Assembly: GCF_041537905.1 (NCBI RefSeq)
Contig: NZ_JBGRUO010000004.1
Span: forward strand, 62,001 to 126,000
From: Ruegeria_C sp041537905
GTDB lineage: Bacteria > Pseudomonadota > Alphaproteobacteria > Rhodobacterales > Rhodobacteraceae
Direction: 5' to 3'
Length of the DNA stretch: 64,000 nt
The notes beneath the pieces are model-generated. The model was not told where the DNA came from and made no database searches. It saw only the letters and a program-made list of their open reading frames with translations. The position numbers and the translations under genes are program-made. Below are positions 41,655 to 51,296 of the stretch, piece after piece; within the stretch, counting starts at the first letter, position 1, and every line of letters starts with the position of its first letter.

Positions 41655-43910
41655 TCAGCCCAGATCGTTCGAGGCCAGCACCGCCATGTTCAGAATGTCA
41701 TTGGCAGTCGAGCCGGTGGAACAGATTTGGATCGGTTTGCCGATCCCAGCCAGGATCGGACCGATCACATTGGCCTCGCCCATCTCCTGCATCAGCTTGA
41801 CCGAGATCGAGGCCGAATGCCGGGCCGGAACGATCAGGATATTCGCAGGACCGGTCAGCCGCTGGAACGGATAGCCTGCCTGCGCCTGCGCGTTCAGCGC
41901 GACATCGACGGTCATCTCGCCTTCAAACTCGAAATCCACGCCGCGTGCCTCCAGCACCTGGGGAGCCTGGTGCATCTTTTCGGCGCGTTCCGAGATGGGA
42001 TAGCCAAAGGTAGAGAAGCTGACAAAGGCCACGCGCGGCTCAAGCCCGATATGGCGGGCGACACCTGCCGCGCGTTCGGCGATATTGGCCAGATCCTCGG
42101 GTTCGGGCCATTCATGCACCAGCGTATCGCCGATCAGAACAATACGCCCCTTGTGCAACAGCGCGGTAATCCCCGCCGTTCCGCTGTGAATATCGGCATC
42201 AAACACATGGTTGATCTGATCCAGCACATGGGCAGATTTACGCGTCGCGCCGGTCACCAGACCATCACCATGCCCATGCGCCAGCATCAGAGCGGAAAAC
42301 ACGTGCCGGTCCCGCGCGGCCAGACGATGCACGTCCTTCTCGTCAAAGCCCTTTCGTTGCAGGCGCTCGTAGAGAAAGCTCTTATACGCATCCAGATGTA
42401 ACGTATTGGCGGCATTCACCACTTCGATCTCACGGGTGGCGTCGCTGAGCCCGACGCTTTCCAGCTTTTCCTTCACATCGTCGGGTCGCCCGACGACCAG
42501 CGCCTTGCCATAGCCCGAGCGCTGATACATCACCGCCGCACGCAGCACGCGGGGATCGTCACCTTCGGCAAAGATCATCCGGCTTTGCGCCGCGCGCGCC
42601 CGTGCATTCATGCCGCGCAGAATGCTGGCGGTCGGGTCCATCCGGGACTTCAAGCTGAGCTCATAAGCATCCATATCCACGATCGGACGTCGCGCCGCGC
42701 CGGTGTCCATCCCGGCCCGCGCCACGGCGGGTGGAATGCGGTGGATCAGGCGCGGGTCAAACGGCGTCGGGATGATATAGTCGCGGCCAAAGGACAGGCT
42801 TTTGCCATAGGCCATGGCAACCTCATCCGGCACATCTTCGCGCGCCAGCGCGGCCAGCGCGTTGGCGCAGGCAATCTTCATCTCGTCATTGATCGCACGG
42901 GCATGGATATCCAGCGCGCCCCGAAAGAGATAGGGAAAGCCCAGCACGTTGTTGACCTGATTGGGATAATCAGAGCGACCCGTCGCGACGATGGCATCGG
43001 CGCGCACCTCATGAGCGTCTTCCGGCGTAATCTCTGGGTCGGGATTCGCCATCGCAAAGATTACTGGATTATCGGCCATATCGGTCAGCATTGCCTGGGT
43101 CAGCGCACCCTTGACCGACACGCCCAGGAACACATCCGCGCCCTTCATCGCCTCATCCAGCGTGCGCAGCTCGGTTTTGATCGCATGGGCCGATTTCCAC
43201 TGGTTCATCCCCTCGGTCCGGCCCTGATAGATCACGCCCTTGGTGTCACAGACAATGCAGTTGTCATGCTTTGCCCCCATCGACTTCAGCAACTCGATAC
43301 AGGCGATCCCCGCCGCCCCGGCACCGTTCAGCACGATCTTGACGTCTTCGATCTTTTTGCCGCTCAGATGCAGCGCGTTGATCAGACCGGCGGCGCAGAT
43401 CACCGCCGTACCATGCTGGTCATCGTGAAAGACGGGGATATCCATCTCTTCTTTAAGACGCTGCTCGATGATGAAACATTCCGGCGCCTTGATGTCTTCC
43501 AGGTTGATGCCGCCAAAGGTCGGCCCCATCAGACGCACCGCGCGGCAGAACTCATCCGGGTCTTCGGTGTCCAGCTCGATATCGATCGAGTTCACATCAG
43601 CGAACCGTTTGAACAGGACCGACTTGCCCTCCATCACCGGCTTCGAGCCGAGCGCGCCAAGATTGCCAAGCCCAAGAACGGCCGTCCCGTTCGAGATCAC
43701 CGCAACCAGATTGCCCTTGTTGGTATAGTCATACGCAGTCTCGGGGTTCTCGGCGATTTCCTCGCAAGGCACCGCAACGCCAGGGCTGTAGGCCAGCGAC
43801 AGATCGCGCTGCGTCGTCATGGGAACGGTGGCCTGCACCTCCCACTTGCCCGGCGTGGGTTCGATGTGAAAGGCAAGCGCTTCTTCGCGGCTGATCTTCG
43901 CTTTGGGCAT
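41655..43910 (-). CDS. maeB: NADP-dependent malic enzyme with phosphotransacetylase-like domain
   Basis: Converts malate to pyruvate and CO2 with NADP. The 751 residues fuse a malic enzyme (about 1-430) to a C-terminal phosphate acetyltransferase-like domain (about 431-751). The former has YSPGVAVPCEEIAENPE, VFHDDQHGTAVICAAGL, the Rossmann loop LNGAGAAGIACIELL and AMANPDPEI; the latter starts RAAQSRMIFAEGDDPRVLRA. In this MaeB type the second domain usually has no activity but binds acetyl-CoA for regulation. Length is normal. Confidence 0.95.
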   Translation of the reverse strand: MPKAKISREEALAFHIEPTPGKWEVQATVPMTTQRDLSLAYSPGVAVPCEEIAENPETAYDYTNKGNLVAVISNGTAVLGLGNLGALGSKPVMEGKSVLFKRFADVNSIDIELDTEDPDEFCRAVRLMGPTFGGINLEDIKAPECFIIEQRLKEEMDIPVFHDDQHGTAVICAAGLINALHLSGKKIEDVKIVLNGAGAAGIACIELLKSMGAKHDNCIVCDTKGVIYQGRTEGMNQWKSAHAIKTELRTLDEAMKGADVFLGVSVKGALTQAMLTDMADNPVIFAMANPDPEITPEDAHEVRADAIVATGRSDYPNQVNNVLGFPYLFRGALDIHARAINDEMKIACANALAALAREDVPDEVAMAYGKSLSFGRDYIIPTPFDPRLIHRIPPAVARAGMDTGAARRPIVDMDAYELSLKSRMDPTASILRGMNARARAAQSRMIFAEGDDPRVLRAAVMYQRSGYGKALVVGRPDDVKEKLESVGLSDATREIEVVNAANTLHLDAYKSFLYERLQRKGFDEKDVHRLAARDRHVFSALMLAHGHGDGLVTGATRKSAHVLDQINHVFDADIHSGTAGITALLHKGRIVLIGDTLVHEWPEPEDLANIAERAAGVARHIGLEPRVAFVSFSTFGYPISERAEKMHQAPQVLEARGVDFEFEGEMTVDVALNAQAQAGYPFQRLTGPANILIVPARHSASISVKLMQEMGEANVIGPILAGIGKPIQICSTGSTANDILNMAVLASNDLG

Positions 43911-44048
43911 GTGGGTCTTCTTTTTGCTATAGGGGCCAATGCCTCATAGCGCAGCATGGCTGCCGCCTCAACGGCGTTACGTTTTCACCTTTCGTCACAT
44001 CAAACGGGTTTGTAAGGTCGCGCCGGTTCACCCACGGAGAGACAGGCC

Positions 44049-46685
44049 TTGACCACAGTCACGCCGATGATGGCGCAATATCTCGACATCAAGGCGGCGC
44101 ATGCGGATGCGCTGCTGTTTTACCGGATGGGCGATTTCTATGAGATGTTTTTTGACGACGCCGTCGCCGCGGCCGAGGCGCTGGATATCGCGCTGACCAA
44201 ACGCGGCAAGCATGAGGGCAACGATATCCCGATGTGTGGCGTGCCCGTTCATGCCGCCGAAGGCTATTTGCTGACGCTCATCCGCAAGGGGTTTCGGGTC
44301 GCCGTTTGCGAACAGATGGAAAGCCCTGCCGAGGCCAAGAAACGCGGCTACAAGTCAGTCGTGAAACGCGATGTGGTACGGCTGGTTACCCCCGGGACGC
44401 TGACCGAGGAATCACTGCTGGAAGCGCGGCGGCATAATTTCCTGGCGGCTTACGCAGTGGTGCGCGATGCTGCTGCGCTGGCCTGGGCCGATATCTCGAC
44501 CGGGGCGTTTCATGTGATGCCGCTGGCCCCGGTGCGACTTGGCCCGGAACTGGCCCGCCTTGCCCCCGCCGAAATGATTGTCGCAGACGGGTCGGAGGGC
44601 GAATTCGCCGAAATAGTCTCTGATATGGGTGTGCCGCTGACCCCGCTGGGGCGTGCCAGTTTCGACAGCACGGCGGCGGAAAAGCGGCTATGCGCGCTGT
44701 TCAACGTGGGGGCGCTGGACGCGTTCGGGCAGTTTTCCCGTGCCGAGGTCTCGGCCATGGGCGGGCTGATCGACTACCTTGAGATCACGCAAAAAGGCAA
44801 ACTGCCGCTGCTGCAACCGCCGGTGAAAGAGGCCCAAGATCGCGTGGTTCAGATCGACGCCGCCACGCGCCGCAACCTGGAACTCACCCGGTCACTCTCG
44901 GGTGGGCGCGCCGGGTCATTGCTGGCCGTTCTCGACCGCACGGTCACCCCCGGCGGCGCGCGATTGCTGGAACAGCGCCTGTCCAGCCCGTCGCGGAATC
45001 TGGATGTGATCACAAAACGTCTGGATGCCGTCAGCTTCGCCACCGAGGACCGCCTGACCGCCACTGACCTGCGCGAGGCTTTGCGCAAGACCCCCGACCT
45101 GGATCGTGCCCTATCGCGGTTGGCGTTGGACCGCGGCGGCCCGCGCGATCTGGCCGCGATCCGAAACGGCTTGACCCAGGCCGAGGCAATCGCTCAGATC
45201 GCCGGGAAACAGGAGCTGCCGCCGCTGCTGAGCGACTCCATCAGCAACCTCTCCGGCTTCGATGATGTGCTGGGCCTGCTCGATGCCGCGCTTGTGGCGG
45301 ACCCCCCGCTGCTGGCCCGTGATGGCGGGTTTATTGCCGAAGGGTTCGATGCCGAACTGGACGAAGCCCGCACCCTGCGCGACGAAGGCCGGTCTGTGAT
45401 TGCCGGGTTTCAGCAGAAATACGCGGAACATACCGGCATCACCTCGCTGAAGATCAAGCACAACAACGTGCTGGGCTATTTCATCGAGACCACCGCCACC
45501 CATGCCGACAAGATGCTGAGCACGCCGTTCAGCGAGACCTATATCCACCGCCAGACCACCGCCAATCAGGTCCGCTTTACCACCGTTGAGTTGAGTGAGA
45601 TCGAAACACGCATCCTGAACGCGGGCAATCTGGCATTGGAGATCGAAAAGCGGCTCTATCAAAGGCTTTCTGATGCGATTCTGAATGAGGCCGCAGAAAT
45701 CAACCAGGCCGCGCGCGGGCTGGCAGAGATCGACCTGACCACCGCGCTGGCCGATCTGGCCACCGGCGAAAACTGGTGCCGTCCCACCGTCGATACCAGC
45801 CGCGCCTTTGCCATCGATGGGGGGCGTCACCCGGTTGTGGAACAGGCCCTGCGTCAACAAAGCGGCGAGAGCTTTGTGGCCAATGATTGCGACCTCAGCA
45901 CCGAAAACGGTGCCGCGATCTGGTTGCTGACAGGGCCAAACATGGCCGGTAAGTCGACCTTTCTACGCCAGAATGCGCTGATTGCTTTGCTCGCGCAGAT
46001 GGGCAGCTATGTCCCGGCGGATGCGGCCCATATCGGGCTGGTCAGCCAGCTATTCAGCCGCGTCGGCGCGTCTGATGATCTGGCGCGCGGGCGCTCCACC
46101 TTCATGGTTGAGATGGTCGAAACCGCCGCCATCCTCAACCAGGCTGACGATCGCGCGCTGGTGATCCTGGATGAAATCGGGCGTGGCACCGCTACCTATG
46201 ACGGGCTGTCCATCGCCTGGGCCACGCTGGAACACCTGCACGCCGCGAACCAAAGTCGCGCACTGTTTGCCACGCATTATCATGAGCTTACCGCACTTGC
46301 AGGGAAACTCTCAGGGGTCGAAAACGCCACCGTTTCGGTCAAGGAATGGGAAGGTGAGGTGATCTTTCTGCACGAGGTCCGCAAAGGTGCTGCGGATCGC
46401 TCTTACGGCGTGCAGGTCGCGCAGCTTGCCGGCCTGCCCGCCTCGGTCGTGGAGCGCGCGCGTATCGTGTTGGAGCAGTTGGAAAAGACCGAGCGCGAGG
46501 GCGGCAAGCAACAGACGCTGATCGATGACCTGCCGCTATTCTCTGCCGCACCCCCCGCTGCGCCCGTCATGAAAGCCGCGCCCTCACCCGCGCTGGACAT
46601 GCTTGACGAGATTCTGCCGGATGACCTTTCGCCCCGCGAGGCGCTTGACCTGATCTACAAACTGAAAGAGGCGGCCAGATCCTGA
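44049..46685 (+). CDS. mutS: DNA mismatch repair protein MutS
   Basis: Mismatch-recognising ATPase, 878 residues. The mismatch-binding Phe-x-Glu motif is in FYRMGDFYEMFFDD (about 24-37). The ATPase has Walker A LTGPNMAGKSTFLRQ (about 628), Walker B VILDEIGRGTATYDGL and the signature ATHYHEL. The chosen TTG 44049 has GGAGAG about nine bases upstream and yields MTTVTPMMAQYL; an ATG six codons later (44067) is possible. The last 50 residues (PSPALDMLDEILPDDLSPRE) are the short tetramerisation tail. Not next to mutL. Confidence 0.96.
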   Translation: MTTVTPMMAQYLDIKAAHADALLFYRMGDFYEMFFDDAVAAAEALDIALTKRGKHEGNDIPMCGVPVHAAEGYLLTLIRKGFRVAVCEQMESPAEAKKRGYKSVVKRDVVRLVTPGTLTEESLLEARRHNFLAAYAVVRDAAALAWADISTGAFHVMPLAPVRLGPELARLAPAEMIVADGSEGEFAEIVSDMGVPLTPLGRASFDSTAAEKRLCALFNVGALDAFGQFSRAEVSAMGGLIDYLEITQKGKLPLLQPPVKEAQDRVVQIDAATRRNLELTRSLSGGRAGSLLAVLDRTVTPGGARLLEQRLSSPSRNLDVITKRLDAVSFATEDRLTATDLREALRKTPDLDRALSRLALDRGGPRDLAAIRNGLTQAEAIAQIAGKQELPPLLSDSISNLSGFDDVLGLLDAALVADPPLLARDGGFIAEGFDAELDEARTLRDEGRSVIAGFQQKYAEHTGITSLKIKHNNVLGYFIETTATHADKMLSTPFSETYIHRQTTANQVRFTTVELSEIETRILNAGNLALEIEKRLYQRLSDAILNEAAEINQAARGLAEIDLTTALADLATGENWCRPTVDTSRAFAIDGGRHPVVEQALRQQSGESFVANDCDLSTENGAAIWLLTGPNMAGKSTFLRQNALIALLAQMGSYVPADAAHIGLVSQLFSRVGASDDLARGRSTFMVEMVETAAILNQADDRALVILDEIGRGTATYDGLSIAWATLEHLHAANQSRALFATHYHELTALAGKLSGVENATVSVKEWEGEVIFLHEVRKGAADRSYGVQVAQLAGLPASVVERARIVLEQLEKTEREGGKQQTLIDDLPLFSAAPPAAPVMKAAPSPALDMLDEILPDDLSPREALDLIYKLKEAARS

Positions 46686-46713
46686 CCGCCCCTTTTATCT
46701 GGCTCGCGAAAAA

Positions 46714-47277
46714 TCAGCTCGCTGGCATCGATGACACGCCAACCTGCGCCGGGCGCAGCAGACGGTCATGCAGCATGAACCCTTCGGCTGAGACCTGAAT
46801 GATATCACCCGCGCGGGTGCCCGGCAGCGGCGCCTCGAACATGGCTTCGTGCATCTGCGGATCAAACCGGTCGCCCACCTCGGGCGAGACGACGCGGATT
46901 CCATGCTTGGAAAACACGTCCAGCAATGCCCGCATGGTCAGTTCAACCCCTTCGATCAAAGCGGCTGAGACCTCTTTCTGCTCGTCGGTCGCGGCCTCCA
47001 AAGCGCGCTTCATGTTGTCATAGACCGGCAGCATATCGCGGGCGAGTTTCGAGCCGCCATATTGCTCGGCATCGCGCCGCGCCTTGTCGCCGCGTTTGCG
47101 AGAATTCTCGGCATCGGCCAGCGCGCGCATGAACCGGTCCTTGTATTGGTCCCGCTCGGCGCGCAGCGCGTCCAGCTCGGCCTCTTCGCTGCTGATCTCG
47201 CTCAGCTCTTCGGCAAGCTCCTCAGCCTCGACCTCAGCAATATCGTCCAGAAAATCTTCGTTTTTGGGCTCTGCCAT
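46714..47277 (-). CDS. grpE: Nucleotide exchange factor GrpE
   Basis: Releases ADP from DnaK. The 187-residue dimer subunit has an acidic, long-helix N-terminus (about 10-70; EEAELDALRAERDQYKDRFM) and a beta-wing C-terminal domain with GDRFDPQMHEAMFEAPLPGT and GYMLHDRLLRPA-type sequence (GFMLHDRLLRPAQVGVS). Follows hrcA by 10 bases on the same strand, a common alphaproteobacterial pair; dnaK and dnaJ lie in another part of this window. Confidence 0.96.
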   Translation of the reverse strand: MAEPKNEDFLDDIAEVEAEELAEELSEISSEEAELDALRAERDQYKDRFMRALADAENSRKRGDKARRDAEQYGGSKLARDMLPVYDNMKRALEAATDEQKEVSAALIEGVELTMRALLDVFSKHGIRVVSPEVGDRFDPQMHEAMFEAPLPGTRAGDIIQVSAEGFMLHDRLLRPAQVGVSSMPAS

Positions 47278-47287
47278 CTTTTCACCT

Positions 47288-48352
47288 CTAGCTCCGGTCG
47301 GAAATCAATTTCCCGACCAGTTGCGCCGTATAATTCACAATCGGCACGATCCGTCCGTAGTTCAGGCGCGTGGGTCCAATCACACCCACGGCACCGATAA
47401 TCTTTCGATCAGAGTTCATATATGGAGACACCACCAGAGAGGAACCCGAAAGTGAGAAAAGTTTGTTCTCTGAGCCGATAAAAATGCGCACACCCTCGCC
47501 TTCTTCGGTCAGTTCCAGGAAATCCGCGATGTCGCGCTTGCGCTCAAGATCGTCAAAGAGCGTCCTGATCCGCTCCAGCTCTTCGGCCTGATCGGTTTCC
47601 CCCAGCAGATTCGCCCGGCCCCGCACGATCAGCCGCGCGGAGTCTGAATCCTGACTGTCCCAGGCCGCCAGCCCGCTTTCGACCATCTCGCGCGCAAGCG
47701 AATCAATCTCTTGTCGGCGCGTCGTGATCTGGCTTTGAATATCGCGCCGCACCGCGCCGATCGTGCGCCCTTCGATCAATGTGTTCAGGAAATTGGCCGC
47801 TTCGCGCATCGAGCTTGGGGTCTGCCCGGGCGGCGGGGTAAACAGGCGGTTTTCCACATGCCCGTCGGAGAAGACCAGAACCACCAAGGCACGGTCATGG
47901 GCGAGTGAGACAAATTCGATATGCCGGATCTCGGCCTCATGCTTGGGCGTCAGCACCAGCGAGGCCCCCTGCGTAACCCCCGACAGGGCAGAGCCGATCC
48001 GGTCGAGCATGCCACTGACATCGGAATGTTCATTGCCAAGCGTGGAATCGATACGCGTCCGGTCGGCATCCTCAAGCTCGCCAACCTCAAGCAAACCATC
48101 GACAAACATCCGCAGACCCATCTGCGTCGGCACCCGTCCGGCACTGACATGAGGGCTGTCGAGCAGGCCCAGATATTCCAGATCCTGCATCACGTTGCGC
48201 ACGGTGGCGGCGCTGACCTTTTCGCTGAGCGTCCGGGTCAGGGTGCGGCTGCCCACGGGCTCGCCACTATCCAGATAGGACTCGACGATCAAACGGAACA
48301 CTTCGCGCGAGCGTTCGTTCATGTCTTCCAACAGTTTCGTCGCATCGTTCAT
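47288..48352 (-). CDS. hrcA: Heat-inducible transcription repressor HrcA
   Basis: Repressor of chaperonin operons through the CIRCE operator. In 354 residues an N-terminal winged helix (VSAATVRNVMQDLEYLGLL, SPHVSAGRVPTQMGLRMFV) is followed by a GAF-like sensor domain with RHIEFVSL and IGVIGPTRLNYGRIVPIV-type sequence. ATG 48352 has GAGG eight bases upstream; a frame continuing to 48388 or 48397 is open but lacks a better ribosome site. No CIRCE element was seen here, so its targets (such as groESL) are elsewhere. Confidence 0.93.
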   Translation of the reverse strand: MNDATKLLEDMNERSREVFRLIVESYLDSGEPVGSRTLTRTLSEKVSAATVRNVMQDLEYLGLLDSPHVSAGRVPTQMGLRMFVDGLLEVGELEDADRTRIDSTLGNEHSDVSGMLDRIGSALSGVTQGASLVLTPKHEAEIRHIEFVSLAHDRALVVLVFSDGHVENRLFTPPPGQTPSSMREAANFLNTLIEGRTIGAVRRDIQSQITTRRQEIDSLAREMVESGLAAWDSQDSDSARLIVRGRANLLGETDQAEELERIRTLFDDLERKRDIADFLELTEEGEGVRIFIGSENKLFSLSGSSLVVSPYMNSDRKIIGAVGVIGPTRLNYGRIVPIVNYTAQLVGKLISDRS

Positions 48353-48466
48353 ACGCGCATCCTCGGTCGGGCGGTCATTAAAACCCATGTGATACAAAGG
48401 TCAATTGGGGTTGCGCTTGCCATCCCGCGGACGGTATCCCAAGGCCGGACAGGATAAGGAATTCCG

Positions 48467-49180
48467 ATGCGACCCTCTGGACGAAAATTAGACGAAATGC
48501 GCCCGGTTTCAATTGAAACCGGCGTGACCAAACATGCCGAAGGCTCCTGCATGATCCGCATGGGCGATACGCATGTGCTGTGCACCGCCACCATCGAGGA
48601 TCGCGTGCCGCCCTTCATCAAGGGCTCGGGGCTGGGATGGGTTACCGCCGAATACGGCATGCTGCCCCGTTCGACCAACACCCGCATGCGACGTGAGGCG
48701 TCTTCGGGCAAGCAAGGCGGACGCACCGTGGAAATCCAGCGCCTGATCGGCCGCGCCCTGCGTGCCGGTGGGGATCGGGTTGCCTTGGGCGAACGTCAGA
48801 TCACCGTCGATTGTGATGTGATCCAGGCTGATGGCGGTACCCGCTGCGCCTCGATCACTGGTGGCTGGGTGGCGCTGCGTCTGGCCGTGAACAAACTGAT
48901 GAAGACGGGCGACGTGATCTCTGATCCGCTGATCGATCCGGTCTCGGCGGTATCCTGCGGGATTTATGCAGGCCAACCGGTGCTTGATCTGGATTACCCC
49001 GAAGACAGCGAAGCAGGCGTTGACGGCAATTTTATCATGACCGGATCGGGCAAACTGATCGAGGTACAGATGTCTGCGGAAGGGTCGATCTTTTCCCGCG
49101 ACCAGATGAACCAACTGATGGATTTGGCGGAAAAAGGCGTCTCGGAACTGGCCGCCGCACAAAAGGCCGCCGCCGCATGA
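48467..49180 (+). CDS. rph: Ribonuclease PH
   Basis: Phosphorolytic 3'-exoribonuclease that trims tRNA precursors. The 237 residues start MRPSGRKLDEMRPVSIETG and contain YGMLPRSTNTRMRRE, GKQGGRTVEIQRLIGRALRA and DCDVIQADGGTRCASITGG, the arginine-rich phosphate site and catalytic aspartates of RNase PH. It is divergent from hrcA and overlaps rdgB by four bases, making an rph-rdgB-hemW operon as in many bacteria. Confidence 0.96.
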   Translation: MRPSGRKLDEMRPVSIETGVTKHAEGSCMIRMGDTHVLCTATIEDRVPPFIKGSGLGWVTAEYGMLPRSTNTRMRREASSGKQGGRTVEIQRLIGRALRAGGDRVALGERQITVDCDVIQADGGTRCASITGGWVALRLAVNKLMKTGDVISDPLIDPVSAVSCGIYAGQPVLDLDYPEDSEAGVDGNFIMTGSGKLIEVQMSAEGSIFSRDQMNQLMDLAEKGVSELAAAQKAAAA

Positions 49181-49791
49181 CCCGCAAATTCACCGGCGAC
49201 CGGCTGCTGATCGCGACCCACAACAAGGGCAAGCTTGAGGAGATGGCGCATCTCCTCACACCTTTTGGGGTCACGGTCATCGGCGCTGGTGAGATGGACC
49301 TGCCGGAACCCGAGGAAACCGAGGACACTTTTATCGGCAATGCCCGGATCAAGGCCCATGCCGCAGCCAAGGCGACCGGCCTGCCCGCGCTGTCCGATGA
49401 TTCCGGCATCACCATCGACGCGCTCGACGGCGCGCCCGGTGTCTATACTGCCGACTGGGCCGAAACCGGCAACGGTCGCGATTTTATGGTGGCCATGACC
49501 CGTGCCCATAATGAGCTTGAGGCGCGCGAGACCCCCCATCCCCGTCACGCGCAATTCCGCTGCACGCTGGTGTTGGCCTGGCCTGATGGCCACGACGAAG
49601 TGTTCGAAGGCGTGGCACCCGGCCATCTGGTCTGGCCCGTGCGCGGCATTGACGGGTTCGGATATGACCCCATGTTTGTGCCGCAAGGCTATGACCAGAC
49701 ATTCGGGGAAATGGATCGTTGGGAAAAGAACAAGATCAGCCATCGCGCCGATGCGGTCGCGAAATTCGTGACCGGCTGTTTTGACGGATGA
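49177..49791 (+). CDS. rdgB: XTP/dITP diphosphatase RdgB
   Basis: House-cleaning pyrophosphatase that removes non-canonical purine nucleoside triphosphates (dITP, XTP). The 204 residues contain LIATHNKGKLEEM near the start, LPALSDDSGITIDALDGAPG and the C-terminal GFGYDPMFVP with FGEM and SHRADA. Start ATG overlaps the rph stop (ATGA). Length is normal for the family. Confidence 0.96.
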   Translation: MTRKFTGDRLLIATHNKGKLEEMAHLLTPFGVTVIGAGEMDLPEPEETEDTFIGNARIKAHAAAKATGLPALSDDSGITIDALDGAPGVYTADWAETGNGRDFMVAMTRAHNELEARETPHPRHAQFRCTLVLAWPDGHDEVFEGVAPGHLVWPVRGIDGFGYDPMFVPQGYDQTFGEMDRWEKNKISHRADAVAKFVTGCFDG

Positions 49792-50938
49792 CTGGCAACA
49801 GGGTGGCTTTGGCCTCTATGTGCACTGGCCGTTCTGTCAGGCCAAATGCCCCTATTGCGACTTCAACAGCCATGTTTCATCGCAGATCGATCAACGGGTC
49901 TGGGTCGACGCCTACCTGAGCGAGTTAAACCGCACCGCGCCCGCGCTGTCGGGCCGGGTGTTGAACACGATCTTTTTCGGCGGCGGCACGCCCTCCTTGA
50001 TGGAACCTGAAACCGTGGCGGCGGTGATCGAGGCTGCGCGCAAACACTGGCCGGTTGCCAATGATCTTGAGATTACGCTTGAGGCCAATCCCGGCTCGGT
50101 CGAAGCCGGGCGGTTTGCCGGATACCGTGATGCCGGGGTCAATCGTATTTCCATGGGAATTCAATCGCTTAACGATGATGATCTGCGCCGTTTAGGCCGA
50201 ATCCACACGGTTGATGAGGCGCGTGCGGCTTTCGACATCGCCCGCAATTGCTTTGACCGCGTCAGCTTTGATCTGATCTATGCGCGCCAGGACCAGACGC
50301 ATGAAGATTGGTCAACAGAACTGACCCAAGCGCTGTCCATGGCGGTAGATCACCTCTCGCTCTATCAGTTGACGATCGAAGACGGCACCGCCTTTGGCGA
50401 TCGGTATGCGCGGGGCAAACTGCGGGGGTTGCCCGAGGACGACGCCGCCGCCGACATGTATCTGGCCACGCAAGAGATCTGCGCCCGCCACGGCCTGCCC
50501 GCTTACGAGGTTTCGAACCACGCCCGCCCGGGATCGGAATCGCGGCACAATCAGATCTATTGGCGCTATGGTGATTACCTGGGCATCGGCCCCGGCGCCC
50601 ATGGGCGGCTGACGATTGACGGGCAGCGATACGCCACCGAAACCTATCGAATGCCAAGCGAATGGGTGAAGGCGGTCAAGTCCGGCTCTGGCGATACTCT
50701 CAGAACACCGCTTTCCAGCGCTGAACAGGCCGAGGAATACATGATGATGAGTATGCGCCTGTCTCAAGGTCTAGATATCGATAGATACACCAATCTTTCG
50801 GGTAGTCCGATAAACTCACACAAAATGTCGCAACTTATCGAGCTCGGCATGATCGAACAGGACGGCGCTATGCTGCGGGCGACGCCAACCGGACGCCCCG
50901 TCCTGAATGCCATCCTGCGCGAATTGATGGTGGGCTGA
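49781..50938 (+). CDS. hemW: Radical SAM heme chaperone HemW (coproporphyrinogen oxidase-like)
   Basis: Radical SAM protein of the HemN-like group, thought to insert heme rather than oxidise coproporphyrinogen. In 385 residues the cluster cysteines are Cys19, Cys23, Cys26 (PFCQAKCPYCDFNSH). FFGGGTPSLMEP and NRISMGIQSLNDDDLRRLGR are family motifs. The likely start is TTG 49781, which overlaps rdgB by 11 bases; no ATG or GTG upstream of the cluster is in frame. The older name hemN-like oxidase is avoided because this rdgB-linked gene is the HemW type. Confidence 0.9.
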   Translation: MTDDWQQGGFGLYVHWPFCQAKCPYCDFNSHVSSQIDQRVWVDAYLSELNRTAPALSGRVLNTIFFGGGTPSLMEPETVAAVIEAARKHWPVANDLEITLEANPGSVEAGRFAGYRDAGVNRISMGIQSLNDDDLRRLGRIHTVDEARAAFDIARNCFDRVSFDLIYARQDQTHEDWSTELTQALSMAVDHLSLYQLTIEDGTAFGDRYARGKLRGLPEDDAAADMYLATQEICARHGLPAYEVSNHARPGSESRHNQIYWRYGDYLGIGPGAHGRLTIDGQRYATETYRMPSEWVKAVKSGSGDTLRTPLSSAEQAEEYMMMSMRLSQGLDIDRYTNLSGSPINSHKMSQLIELGMIEQDGAMLRATPTGRPVLNAILRELMVG

Positions 50939-50942
50939 TCGA

Positions 50943-51296
50943 ATGCAGTATCTCTGGGCAGCGCTGGGTCTGATCTGTGTTGGCCTTGCTGTCATCGGCG
51001 TGGTGTTGCCCCTGCTGCCGACAGTTCCGTTCCTGCTTCTGGCGGCGTTCTTCTTTGCCCGCTCCTCAAGCCGCCTGCATGACTGGTTGCTGAGCCATCG
51101 CCTGTTTGGTCCGATGATCGACGACTGGCACAGCTCCGGCGCGATCCGGCCCGGCGCAAAAAAAACGGCCACCCTCTCAGTCGCCGCCGTATTTTTGCTG
51201 TCACTTATCTTTGGGGCGCCCGGCTATGTACTGATCATTCAGGCGCTGGTGTTGAGCTGCGTGCTGATCTTTATCTGGACCCGCCCTAACGGCTGA
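50943..51296 (+). CDS. YbaN/DUF454 family small membrane protein
   Basis: A 117-residue inner-membrane protein with three to four hydrophobic stretches (about 3-22, 23-42, 74-92, 93-112). LPLLPTVPFLLLAAFFFARSS and the helix-turn SRLHDWLLSHRLFGPMIDDW are characteristic of YbaN. Function unknown. It sits four bases after hemW and ends by overlapping the convergent parB end by 11 bases. Confidence 0.85.
   Translation: MQYLWAALGLICVGLAVIGVVLPLLPTVPFLLLAAFFFARSSSRLHDWLLSHRLFGPMIDDWHSSGAIRPGAKKTATLSVAAVFLLSLIFGAPGYVLIIQALVLSCVLIFIWTRPNG

Noticed and set aside
48353..48466. Possible CIRCE operator for HrcA in the hrcA-rph gap
   Set aside because: No TTAGCACTC-N9-GAGTGCTAA inverted repeat could be found there or upstream of dnaK.
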